Shown one piece after another: positions 51,777-60,077 of a stretch of DNA of 64,000 nucleotides. Under the pieces are notes generated by a model, which was given only the letters and a program-made list of their open reading frames with translations, had not been told where the DNA came from and did not search any database. Numbering within the stretch: the first letter of the stretch is position 1; each line of letters opens with the position of its first letter. This stretch comes from an uncultured Chthoniobacterales bacterium. GTDB lineage: Bacteria; Verrucomicrobiota; Verrucomicrobiia; Chthoniobacterales; UBA10450. The stretch is taken from contig CADCTA010000057.1 of the NCBI GenBank assembly GCA_902805675.1, forward strand, positions 1 through 64,000, written 5' to 3'. The position numbers were made by a program, and so were the translations under genes.

Positions 51777-54362
51777 ATGATCAAACGAGCATTCGCTAAA
51801 CACCGCAACCTCGCAGGCGCCCTGGCTTTATTGCTCACCACCGGCGTCGTCTTTCCAGCACTCGGGAGCGATACCGCCGCGGCGGCGCACCCGTACTCCG
51901 GGCGAACCGTCACGGAAGTAGATCGCAGCCGACTTCCAGCGGCCCTGCAAAATGTGCCGCTGGAGCGCCTCTCATCCGGTGCGCTGATCCGCCTCGGCCT
52001 TGCCGAGTCAGACGAGGATTGGAATGCTCGCGTCGCGCGCGCCGCTGCGGCCGACGTGCAGGAGCGCAAAGCTGCCGTCGCGCTGGATCGCCGCGTGGGC
52101 GCGAACATCCGCCTCGGCGACGATCCGCCCGAATTGCCGTCCTTCCGTCGCGCGCAAGCCGAGCCACACATCGCGCGTTCGCCCACCGACCCTGATTTTC
52201 TGGTCGCCACGTTCCAGGAAGGACGCTTTCGCGACGGCGGCGCCGTCAACTGCGGCTACTCGACGAGTCGCGACGGCGGCGTGACGTGGTCGCGCGCGCT
52301 GCTGCCCGGCGCCGGCGCGGTCAGCGGTGGACCTTACGAGCGCGTGACAGATCCCGTGGCCGGTTTCGATCGCGCGGGGAATGCATACGTAAACACGCTC
52401 GGGCTGATCACCGGCACTACGTCGACCGGCACGCAGGACTTTGATGGCAGCGTGATTGTCAGTCGCTCGACCGACGGCGGCGTCACCTTCGGCCAGCCGG
52501 TGCTCGCGTACAAAGAGCCCAATGCCGACACCTTTGCGGACAAAAACTGGATGGCGATCAATAACTTCCCCGGCACGCCGACCGCGGGCCGCATCATCCT
52601 CACGTTTACGATCTTCTCGAACGTCGGCGGCACGGCGCACCCGATTGCGCGCGTCTACAGCGACGACCAGGGCGCCACGTGGAGCCCGCTCGCCTACATC
52701 CACTCGCTCAACAACCAGGTGCAGGGCTCGCAGCCCGTCTTCCTCCGCGATGGCAGGCTTGTGATCGTTTACTGGAACTTCATGGGCACCAGCACCTTCG
52801 CCGACGATCGCCTCGAGCTCGTCGTCTCGAACGACGGCGGGAACACTTTCGGTCCGCCAAGGCCGATCACGAACGTCGCGATCTACGGACCTCCTAACAT
52901 TCGCAGCGGCGGTTTTCTTCCATCCGTCACGACCGACCGCGAGACCGGCACTCTCTTCCTCACCTACCAGGCCCGCCATGAAGGGCAGCCGCGCATCATG
53001 TTTATGCGTTCGTCCGATGCGGGGAACAGCTGGAGCACCCCCATTCCGATCAGCAACAACCCGCCGAACTCTGGCGTGTTCAACCCGGCGATCGCCTCCT
53101 CCGCCGACGGGCGCACACTGACGGTCGCGTTCTACGATCTGCGCGATAATCCCGGATCAACGACGCGCTGTGACATGTACCTCGCGCAGTCCTTCGACGG
53201 CGGAAACACGTGGCAGCCAAACATCCGCCTGTCCAGCGAATCGACAGATGCAGCGCTCGCCGTCAACACCGGTTCGGACAGTAACCCCAGCTATATGCTC
53301 GGCGACTACATTGGCATCGCGGAGCCGGTTAACTCAAACGTGCCCGCCGTCCCGGTGTGGATCGACACGCGGACGGGCGATCCGGATCCGTTCGTCACGC
53401 GCGTCGGCATCGCGCCGCAGCTGGATTTCACCAGCTGGCAGGCGGCCCGCTTGTCGTTTAGCCAGACAGGCAATCCGGCATCCGGCGGGGAGTCCGGGGA
53501 CGCAGATGGCGACAACGCCTCGAATTCATCCGAGTACAACACGGACACCGAGCCTAACGAGTTTTTCCACACCGGGCGGCAGCTCAACATCTCGACCCGC
53601 GCGCGGGTTCAGACCGGCGAGAACATCCTGATCGGCGGATTCATCGTCACCGGCAGTGAACCTAAGCGCGTGGTCATCCGGGCCCTCGGCCCGTCGCTCA
53701 CCGGGGCGGGCGTGCCCGGAGCACTGCAGAACCCGACGCTCCAATTGCTGACTGACAACAACGCGCTGGTCGCCGAGAACGACGACTGGCGGCAGACGCA
53801 GGAATCGGAGATTACGGCGACCGGCATCCCGCCAGCGGATGATCGCGAGGCCGCGATCGTGCAGACATTGTCGCCGGGTAACTACACTGCCGCCGTGCGC
53901 GGCGCCGGCGACACCGCAGGCGTGGCGCTGGTGGAGATCTACGATCTCGCGCCGGGCGCAAACTCGCGGCTGGCCAACATCAGCACGCGCAGCTTTGTCG
54001 AAGCGGGCGAGAACGTGATGATTGGCGGGCTAATCATCGGCGCCGGCGCGGGACCAGACGGAGCCGGTAGCACGCGTGTGGTGCTGCGCGCCACCGGTCC
54101 ATCCCTTTCGCAGCAGGGTGTTACCGGCGCGTTGCAGGATCCGGAGCTGCTGTTGTTCGATGCGAACGGCTCGGTCATCGAGACGAACGACAATTGGCGC
54201 CAGACTGAACAGGCCGACGTCCGCACGTTAAACCTCGCGCCACGAGATGATCGCGAAGCAGCCCTCGTTGCGAGCCTGCCCCGCGGCAGCTACACAGCGA
54301 TCGTGCGCGGACGCGACGGAACGACGGGCGTGGCGCTGATCGAGGCTTACAACGTGCAATAG
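51777..54362 (+). CDS. Secreted Asp-box beta-propeller protein with tandem C-terminal modules (copy 1 of tandem pair)
   Basis: An 861-aa secreted protein with a signal peptide (about residues 11-30) and a GAAGGA ribosome site. The central domain (about 110-560) has many Asp-box repeats: SRDGGVTWS, STDGGVTFG, SDDQGATWS, SNDGGNTFG, SSDAGNSWS and SFDGGNTWQ, fitting a six-bladed BNR/sialidase-like propeller. EPHIARSPTDPDFLVATFQEG near the start is typical of exo-alpha-sialidase-annotated proteins, but no catalytic set is visible. A DADGDNASNSSEYNTDT spacer (calcium-loop-like, about 575) leads to the two modules (603-731, 732-861), ending GVALIEAYNVQ. It is a clear paralogue of the protein at 55203. 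Confidence 0.85.
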   Translation: MIKRAFAKHRNLAGALALLLTTGVVFPALGSDTAAAAHPYSGRTVTEVDRSRLPAALQNVPLERLSSGALIRLGLAESDEDWNARVARAAAADVQERKAAVALDRRVGANIRLGDDPPELPSFRRAQAEPHIARSPTDPDFLVATFQEGRFRDGGAVNCGYSTSRDGGVTWSRALLPGAGAVSGGPYERVTDPVAGFDRAGNAYVNTLGLITGTTSTGTQDFDGSVIVSRSTDGGVTFGQPVLAYKEPNADTFADKNWMAINNFPGTPTAGRIILTFTIFSNVGGTAHPIARVYSDDQGATWSPLAYIHSLNNQVQGSQPVFLRDGRLVIVYWNFMGTSTFADDRLELVVSNDGGNTFGPPRPITNVAIYGPPNIRSGGFLPSVTTDRETGTLFLTYQARHEGQPRIMFMRSSDAGNSWSTPIPISNNPPNSGVFNPAIASSADGRTLTVAFYDLRDNPGSTTRCDMYLAQSFDGGNTWQPNIRLSSESTDAALAVNTGSDSNPSYMLGDYIGIAEPVNSNVPAVPVWIDTRTGDPDPFVTRVGIAPQLDFTSWQAARLSFSQTGNPASGGESGDADGDNASNSSEYNTDTEPNEFFHTGRQLNISTRARVQTGENILIGGFIVTGSEPKRVVIRALGPSLTGAGVPGALQNPTLQLLTDNNALVAENDDWRQTQESEITATGIPPADDREAAIVQTLSPGNYTAAVRGAGDTAGVALVEIYDLAPGANSRLANISTRSFVEAGENVMIGGLIIGAGAGPDGAGSTRVVLRATGPSLSQQGVTGALQDPELLLFDANGSVIETNDNWRQTEQADVRTLNLAPRDDREAALVASLPRGSYTAIVRGRDGTTGVALIEAYNVQ

Positions 54363-54444
54363 CCCCAAGCTCCACGCCGCCGCGCGTGCCGATCGCAATC
54401 TGTTTGCCGGTGTGTTGCGCGTCGAGTTCTGATCTACTCGCGGC

Positions 54445-54786
54445 TGTGACGGCAGCGAGTTCCGCGAGATCGCTCTCAGTCAGGCAGACGCCGTGGAGTC
54501 CGCGCACATGAGCCATCCGGACTTTCGCGTCGACGGAAAGATCTTCGCAACGCTCGGGTATCCGGACAGCGACCACGCCGTCGTGATGCGTTCGGCGGAT
54601 CAACAGGAAGGGTTTCTGGCGGAGATGCCGCGCGCGTTTTCCGCTGTCAAAGGCGCGTAGGGAAAACGCGGCTCCACGCAGATCCATCTTCCGTCCGCGG
54701 AGGCCGAAGCTGTTGCCGCAGCGATCCGGCTCGCGTGGAAACGGGGCCGACCATCCTTGCAGCGCAATCCGTCGAAACGCCCGTAG
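54445..54786 (+). pseudogene. Decayed MmcQ/YjbR-family gene
   Basis: Closely similar to the intact gene at 57749, but with two defects. One base is missing near the start (between GTGACGGCAG and CGAGTTCCG), and a TAG replaces the Trp codon of the GAWGKRGST motif at about 54658. The remaining sequence, MSHPDFRVDGKIFATLGYPD and later STQIHLPSAEAEAVAAAIRLAW, keeps the family pattern. It is the MmcQ member of the first half of a tandem duplication. Confidence 0.88.
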
Positions 54787-54944
54787 TTCTCGCGCGACTC
54801 GGGCGGAACACCTCGACCTGCATCGCGAGCGGAGTGCGGAACCGCACGCGCAACATTCCTCTGTCCTCAGCGGCGTTCACACCGATAGAGCAGCGTCACC
54901 AGCAACGTGCGGCGGAGCGCGCAGCCGCCTTGTCGGTGAGAGGC

Positions 54945-54992
54945 ATGTTCCTCAGCCATCTCGCGTGCACGTCTTGCAGTCTCCGGCGCGCG
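54945..54992 (+). pseudogene. Fragment of the threonine synthase 5' end
   Basis: ATG plus about 15 codons (MFLSHLACTSCSLRR) match the start of the intact threonine synthase at 58249 ([15 protein letters not shown]), and the leader before it also matches (TTGTCGGTGAG against TTATCGGTGAG). Similarity fades after the first CxxC. This marks the right end of the duplicated block. From 54993 to 55202 I see no other feature. Confidence 0.75.
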
Positions 54993-55202
54993 ACTGTGCG
55001 GCAGAACCGTCCGCCAGAAGGCAGACCTGCCGAGCAGTTATAATCTGACTTCATCCCTGCATAAGATCAGCTGTTCGCGCCCGCGGCGACTCTACGTCGG
55101 GAACGACGGGCATCCTTTTAATGCGTGACTGCTGACTCGATTTATAATTCAGTCACACCTCTCGACCTTCCAGACGCAACTCTTCACCCTTCGAGATTGT
55201 CT

Positions 55203-57686
55203 ATGTCCCTTCGCCAGTTCGTCCGTATCTCCGCTGCTCTGCTCGCTTCTACGGCGCTCGTCACTGCACAGGATCCGCCAGCCGGTGCCTCGCCGGCTCC
55301 AGAGAATGTTGATGAGCCGCACGGCGCAATGCTCGAGCGACTCTCATCAGGTGCGATCCGGAGTCTCGATCAAAACGGAAATCTCGTTAATTGGAAAGCC
55401 GGTGAAGCGAAGGCGAAAGCTGCTGTCGCGCTGGATCCACGAGTGGGCGCGAATATTCGGCTGGGCGATGATCCGGCGGCACTTCCGCCTAACCTGCGCG
55501 CGCAGGCCGAGCCGCATATCGCGCGCTCGCCGGTCGATCCGGATTTTCTAGTCGCGACCTTTCAGGAGGGACGCTTCACCGACGGCAGCGCGGTGAACTG
55601 TGGCTACTCCGTCAGTCGCGACGGCGGGCTCACCTGGACACGCGCGTTGATTCCCGGACTGACCCCATCCAGCGGCGGCCCCTACCCGCGGGCGACGGAC
55701 CCCGTCGCAGCGATGGGGTTGAACGGGCATGCCTACCTCAACACCCTCGCCGCGGGGTCGTCGACTCGCCTCGGCGACATCCTCGTGAATCGCTCGACTG
55801 ATGGCGGCGCGACGTTTGGGCAGCCGGTGGTGGCATATCGCGCCCCGAGCGTGAACGTCTTTCCGGACAAGAACTGGATCGCGGTGAATACGTTCGCCAA
55901 TACCCCCACGGCGGGACGGATCGTCGTGACATTCACCGCGTTCCCTGCTCCCGGCCAGCAAGGCACCACGCCGATGATGCGCGTCTACAGTGACGATGCA
56001 GGCCTCACCTGGAGCCCGGCGGCGTTGATCCATGAAGCAACGAAGAACACGCAAGGCTCCCAGCCGGTGTTCCTGCGAGATGGAAAGCTTGCGGTCGTCT
56101 ATTGGAACTTTAACGGCGCCGGTTCTGCCGATGATTCGCTGGAACTCGTCGTCTCAAACGACGGTGGAAATACCTTTGGCGCGCCCAGGCCGATTCACGG
56201 TGTGACTCCTTACGATCATCCGCAGATTCGCGACGGCGGAATCCTTCCCTCGGCAGCCGCGGATCGCGTCAACGGAACCCTCTACGTCGCGTACCAGGGA
56301 CGTTTGAACGGCCCATCGCGCATCCTGTTCACGCGCTCGGGTGACGCCGGCGCAACATGGAGCAGCCCGATTGCAGTCAGCGACAACAATCCAGACTCAG
56401 GGGTTTTCAATGCCGCGATCGCCAGCTCACACGACGGGCAGACGATCACGATCGTGTACTACAGCAATCGCGATAACCCCGGCTCGAACACCCTCGTGGA
56501 TGTTTACCTCGCGCAGTCTTTCGACAATGGAAACACGTGGCAGCCGAACATCCGGCTCACGAGCGTGTCAACGGATGCGACCCTCTCTCCTCTGACGCCT
56601 GCCGGTCATATGCTCGGCGATTACATCGGCGTCGCTGAGTCGACAAACCCGAACGTTCCCGCGGTGCCCGTCTGGGTCGACAGCCGCACAGGCAATCCGG
56701 ATCCGTTCGTCACCCGCGTAGGGATTGCGCCGCAGGTCGATTTCGCGAGTTGGCAGGCCTCGCGTCTCTCGTTAGGCCAGATCAACGATCCGCAGTCCGG
56801 CGGCCCCTCGGGCGATGCCGATCGCGACGGGGAGCAGAACTCGGTCGAGTTCAAATACGGGACCGAGCCTAACGACCCCGCCTCGATCTTCCACACCGGG
56901 CGCCAGCTGAATATCTCGACACGCGCGGGTGTGCTCACAGGCGAGAACATCCTCATCGGCGGCTTCATCCTGACCGGGAACGAGCCCAAACAAGTTATCA
57001 TCCGCGCCATCGGTCCATCGCTCGTCGGCGCCGGCGTGCCCGGACCGCTGCAGGACCCGATGCTGCAGTTGCTCACCGGCAACGACGTTGTGGTGGCGGA
57101 GAACGATGACTGGCGCCAAACACAACAGTCCGAGATCGAGGCAACGGGAATCCCGCCGTCCGACTCGCGCGAATCCGCGATTGTCCGCACACTCCCGCCG
57201 GGTAGCTACACGGCCGCAGTGAGCGGCAAATCCGGCACCACCGGTAACGCCCTCGTCGAGGTGTATGACCTTACCCCAGCTTCGAATTCGAAGCTCGCCA
57301 ACATCAGCACGCGCAGCTTCGTCGATCAGGGCGAGCAGGTGATGATCGGCGGATTGATCATCGGCGGCGGCGAAGGAACCGACGGCGCGGGCAGCGCGCG
57401 GGTCGTGTTGCGAGGCATTGGCCCTTCGCTCGCGCAGCAAGGCGTCAATGGCGCGTTGCAGGACCCTGAGTTGCTGCTCTTCGATGGCAACGGCAGCGTC
57501 ATCCAGGCGAACGACAACTGGCGACAGACGCAGCAGGGCGAAATCCAGGCGCTGAATCTCGCGCCGAATGACGATCGCGAAGCAGCACTCGTGGCGAGCC
57601 TTCCGCGCGGCAACTACACGGCCATCGTGCGCGGCCGCGACGGCACGACCGGCGTGGCGCTAGTGGAAGCTTACAACGTGCAATAG
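55203..57686 (+). CDS. Secreted Asp-box beta-propeller protein with tandem C-terminal modules (copy 2 of tandem pair)
   Basis: An 827-aa secreted protein starting at ATG 55203 (MSLRQFVRISAALLASTALVTAQ, signal peptide). A GTG 78 bases upstream would place 26 polar residues before the signal. It aligns with the 51777 gene almost end to end: EPHIARSPVDPDFLVATFQEG, Asp-boxes SRDGGLTWT, STDGGATFG, SDDAGLTWS, SNDGGNTFG, SGDAGATWS and SFDNGNTWQ, and a DADRDGEQNSVEFKYGT loop. The C-terminal modules are at 569-697 and 698-827, ending GVALVEAYNVQ. The N-terminal ~100 residues differ more than the rest. Role unknown. Confidence 0.85.
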   Translation: MSLRQFVRISAALLASTALVTAQDPPAGASPAPENVDEPHGAMLERLSSGAIRSLDQNGNLVNWKAGEAKAKAAVALDPRVGANIRLGDDPAALPPNLRAQAEPHIARSPVDPDFLVATFQEGRFTDGSAVNCGYSVSRDGGLTWTRALIPGLTPSSGGPYPRATDPVAAMGLNGHAYLNTLAAGSSTRLGDILVNRSTDGGATFGQPVVAYRAPSVNVFPDKNWIAVNTFANTPTAGRIVVTFTAFPAPGQQGTTPMMRVYSDDAGLTWSPAALIHEATKNTQGSQPVFLRDGKLAVVYWNFNGAGSADDSLELVVSNDGGNTFGAPRPIHGVTPYDHPQIRDGGILPSAAADRVNGTLYVAYQGRLNGPSRILFTRSGDAGATWSSPIAVSDNNPDSGVFNAAIASSHDGQTITIVYYSNRDNPGSNTLVDVYLAQSFDNGNTWQPNIRLTSVSTDATLSPLTPAGHMLGDYIGVAESTNPNVPAVPVWVDSRTGNPDPFVTRVGIAPQVDFASWQASRLSLGQINDPQSGGPSGDADRDGEQNSVEFKYGTEPNDPASIFHTGRQLNISTRAGVLTGENILIGGFILTGNEPKQVIIRAIGPSLVGAGVPGPLQDPMLQLLTGNDVVVAENDDWRQTQQSEIEATGIPPSDSRESAIVRTLPPGSYTAAVSGKSGTTGNALVEVYDLTPASNSKLANISTRSFVDQGEQVMIGGLIIGGGEGTDGAGSARVVLRGIGPSLAQQGVNGALQDPELLLFDGNGSVIQANDNWRQTQQGEIQALNLAPNDDREAALVASLPRGNYTAIVRGRDGTTGVALVEAYNVQ

Positions 57687-57748
57687 CGCGGCTGGGTCGC
57701 AGGCTCTTTGCCGGTGTGCTGAACGTCGAGTTCTGATCTACTCGCGGA

Positions 57749-58078
57749 GTGACGCCGCACGAGTTTCGGGAGATGGCTCTCCTTCAACCCGGAGCCGTCG
57801 AGTCCGCGCACATGAGCCATCCGGATTTTCGCGTGGGCGGCAAGGTCTTCGCGAGCCTCGGTTATCCCGATGCCGATCACGCGGTCGTGATCCTTTCGCC
57901 GGACGAACAGGAAGGCTTCGTGGCGGAATTTCCGCGCGTGTTCGCGCCGGTGAAGGGCGCGTGGGGCAAGCGGGGATCAACGCAGATCAGTTTACCGGCG
58001 GCTGATGGCGAGGCGGTGGCGGAAGCTATTCGCCTGGCGTGGAGACGCCGTGCGCCCGCGCGACTCCAGTCGCGGTGA
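57749..58078 (+). CDS. MmcQ/YjbR-family DNA-binding-like protein
   Basis: A 109-aa small protein beginning with GTG (read as MTPHEFREMALLQPGAVE). MSHPDFRVGGKVFASLGYPDADHAVV and VKGAWGKRGSTQISL match the MmcQ/YjbR (CyaY-like fold) family, whose members have a cytoplasmic double-wing fold and no firmly known function. The tail RRRAPARLQSR is basic. It is the intact counterpart of the decayed copy at 54445 and lies 62 bases after the secreted protein gene. Confidence 0.85.
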   Translation: MTPHEFREMALLQPGAVESAHMSHPDFRVGGKVFASLGYPDADHAVVILSPDEQEGFVAEFPRVFAPVKGAWGKRGSTQISLPAADGEAVAEAIRLAWRRRAPARLQSR

Positions 58079-58248
58079 AAGAGTGCCTCGCACGGCAACC
58101 ACAGCGGAACACAACGACAGCAAAGTGCCTTCCGCTGTCCCGCCGTAAACGCCGTGTTCGCTGTGCGAGGCAATCCGCACGCGTTGCACGCCGGAGGGCG
58201 GCGGAATTTCCGCGCGACGCTGTGGGCGCGCGGCCTTATCGGTGAGCC

Positions 58249-59415
58249 ATGTTTATGACGCATCTCGAGTGCACGGCGTGCGGCCTGCGCCACGAATGGA
58301 ACCAACTCCAGAATCTTTGCACCGCGTGCAGCAAGCCGCTCTTCCCGCGCTACGATCTCGAGGCGATCGGACGCGTGCTCACGCGCGATGCGCTCGCCAC
58401 GCGCGAGAAGTCGCTCTGGCGATATCGTGAAGTCTTACCCCTCGCGCAAGATGCCGAGCCGGTGACCTTCGGCGAAGGCGGCACGCCATTGCTGCGCGCG
58501 GACAGGTTCGGCGCAGACGTTGGCGTCTCAGAGTTGTGGATCAAAGACGAGTCGCAGAACCCGACGCAAAGCTTCAAGGCTCGCGGGATGACCACCGCCG
58601 TGTCGATGGCAAAGCAACTCGGCGCGACCAAGCTCGCGGTGCCAACGGCAGGGAACGCAGGTGGCGCGCTCGCCGCTTACGCCGCACGCGCAGGACTCGA
58701 GGCGCACATCTTCATGCCGCGCGACACGCCGCGCGCGAACCAAATCGAATGCCGCGAGCTCGGCGCGCACGTGACGTTGATCGACGGGCTCATCACCGAT
58801 TGCGGCGCCGAGATCGCGAAGCGCAAGGCGGCGGAAGGCTGGTTCGACATGTCGACGCTGAAGGAGCCTTATCGCGTGGAAGGGAAGAAGACGCTCGGCT
58901 ACGAGCTTGCCGAGCAGATGAACTGGCAGCTGCCGGATGTGGTGCTCTACCCGACCGGCGGCGGGACCGGGCTGATCGGGATGTGGAAAGCTTTCGAAGA
59001 GATGGAGACGCTGGGTTGGATCGGCTCGAAGCGGCCACGGATGTTCTCCATCCAACCGACAGGCTGCGCGCCGATCGTGCGCGCGTTTCAAGCAGGCGAG
59101 ACATCCGCGCCGGAGTTCCCGGACGCGCATACTGTTGCGTCAGGTTTGCGCGTGCCGAAAGCCGTTGGGGATTTCATTATGCTGCGAATTCTGCGCGAAT
59201 CGGGCGGCGGCGCGCTGACCGTGGATGACGCAGAGATGATTCGCATCACGCGCGAAGTCGGTCGGCGCGAAGGCATCTTCGTTGCTCCGGAAGGCGCCGC
59301 ATGTTTCGCAGCGCTGCGCTCGCTCGTCGCTGATGGCACGATTAGCCGCGACGAGCGCGTGGTAATCTTTAATACCGGCTCAGGAATCAAATACCTCGAC
59401 TGCTACGAAGATTGA
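58249..59415 (+). CDS. thrC: Threonine synthase
   Basis: A 388-aa PLP enzyme converting O-phosphohomoserine to threonine. A zinc-ribbon-like N-terminus has Cys8, Cys11, Cys24 and Cys27; the PLP lysine is Lys110 in [11 protein letters not shown]; the phosphate-binding loop is PTAGNAGGA, and [12 protein letters not shown] is the glycine-rich PLP loop. [11 protein letters not shown] at the end is typical of threonine synthases. The CxxC N-terminus places it in the type found in archaea and many bacteria rather than E. coli ThrC. The gene overlaps the next one by TTGA. Its 5' end is partly duplicated at 54945. Confidence 0.93.
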   Translation: MFMTHLECTACGLRHEWNQLQNLCTACSKPLFPRYDLEAIGRVLTRDALATREKSLWRYREVLPLAQDAEPVTFGEGGTPLLRADRFGADVGVSELWIKDESQNPTQSFKARGMTTAVSMAKQLGATKLAVPTAGNAGGALAAYAARAGLEAHIFMPRDTPRANQIECRELGAHVTLIDGLITDCGAEIAKRKAAEGWFDMSTLKEPYRVEGKKTLGYELAEQMNWQLPDVVLYPTGGGTGLIGMWKAFEEMETLGWIGSKRPRMFSIQPTGCAPIVRAFQAGETSAPEFPDAHTVASGLRVPKAVGDFIMLRILRESGGGALTVDDAEMIRITREVGRREGIFVAPEGAACFAALRSLVADGTISRDERVVIFNTGSGIKYLDCYED

Positions 59416-59912
59416 CGGCGATTCGTCTGCTGACTGCTGACGATGCGGAGGAGTATGCCGCGCTGCGACGAGACTCGTTGCTCGATGCGCCGCTGGCCTT
59501 CACCGCGTCGCCGGAAGACGACGCCGCTTCGTCCGCGGAAGGAGTGCGCAAGATGCTCGCACGCGCACCCGACTCGGTGATCCTCGGGGCGTTCGCGCCG
59601 GAGCTCATCGGCATGGTCGGCATGTATCGCGATCATCATCTGAAGCGCGCGCACAAGTTGCACGTCTGGGGCGTCTATGTGCGCGCAACGCATCGAGGCT
59701 CTGGTGTCGCGGTGGCGATGCTTGAAGCTGCCATCCGGCACGCGCGCAGTATGCCGGGCATCGCCTGCCTCGACCTGAGCGTGAACTCCACCGCGCCCGA
59801 GGCGCAGCGTGTCTACGAGCGCGTGGGTTTCCGCATGTGGGGCTGCGAGCCCGACGCCTTGCGCTGGCGCGGTGAGGTGACGCAAGAGCACCACATGTCG
59901 CTGCAGCTGTGA
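59412..59912 (+). CDS. GNAT-family N-acetyltransferase
   Basis: A 166-aa acetyltransferase starting with TTG at 59412, overlapping the thrC stop by 4 bases (TTGA), so it is translationally coupled. Motif A is VWGVYVRATHRGSGVAVAMLEAAI (RGSGVA is the acetyl-CoA loop); LDLSVNSTAPEAQRVYERVGF is motif B with the family Asn. It resembles RimI-like or uncharacterised small-molecule acetyltransferases. The substrate is unknown. Confidence 0.82.
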   Translation: MTAIRLLTADDAEEYAALRRDSLLDAPLAFTASPEDDAASSAEGVRKMLARAPDSVILGAFAPELIGMVGMYRDHHLKRAHKLHVWGVYVRATHRGSGVAVAMLEAAIRHARSMPGIACLDLSVNSTAPEAQRVYERVGFRMWGCEPDALRWRGEVTQEHHMSLQL

Positions 59913-59916
59913 GCCT

Positions 59917-60026
59917 GGTAGGGACGGCGCGCTGCGCCGTCCGAGACGCGTCGCTCCACCGAAGGGTGACCGAACGTCGGTCCAGTTTGCCACAACGCTC
60001 GGACGCCGCAGCGCGGCGTCCCTACC
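59917..60026. repeat. Palindromic repeat family A, copy 3
   Basis: A 110-bp element bounded by GGTAGGGAC and GTCCCTACC. The left stem is GGACGGCGC (loop GCT); the right is GGACGCCGC (loop AGC). It starts 5 bases after the GNAT stop. Confidence 0.88.
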
Positions 60027-60077
60027 AAATCGCTGCGGGCATAAGCGTCTCGCGCGGTCGTCCTCCGATTCAAAAAT

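Noticed and set aside
30269-57686. Calling the Asp-box proteins sialidases
   Set aside because: Asp-boxes mark only the propeller fold. I could not see the N-terminal R-I-P motif or the arginine triad, so an enzyme name would be unsupported.
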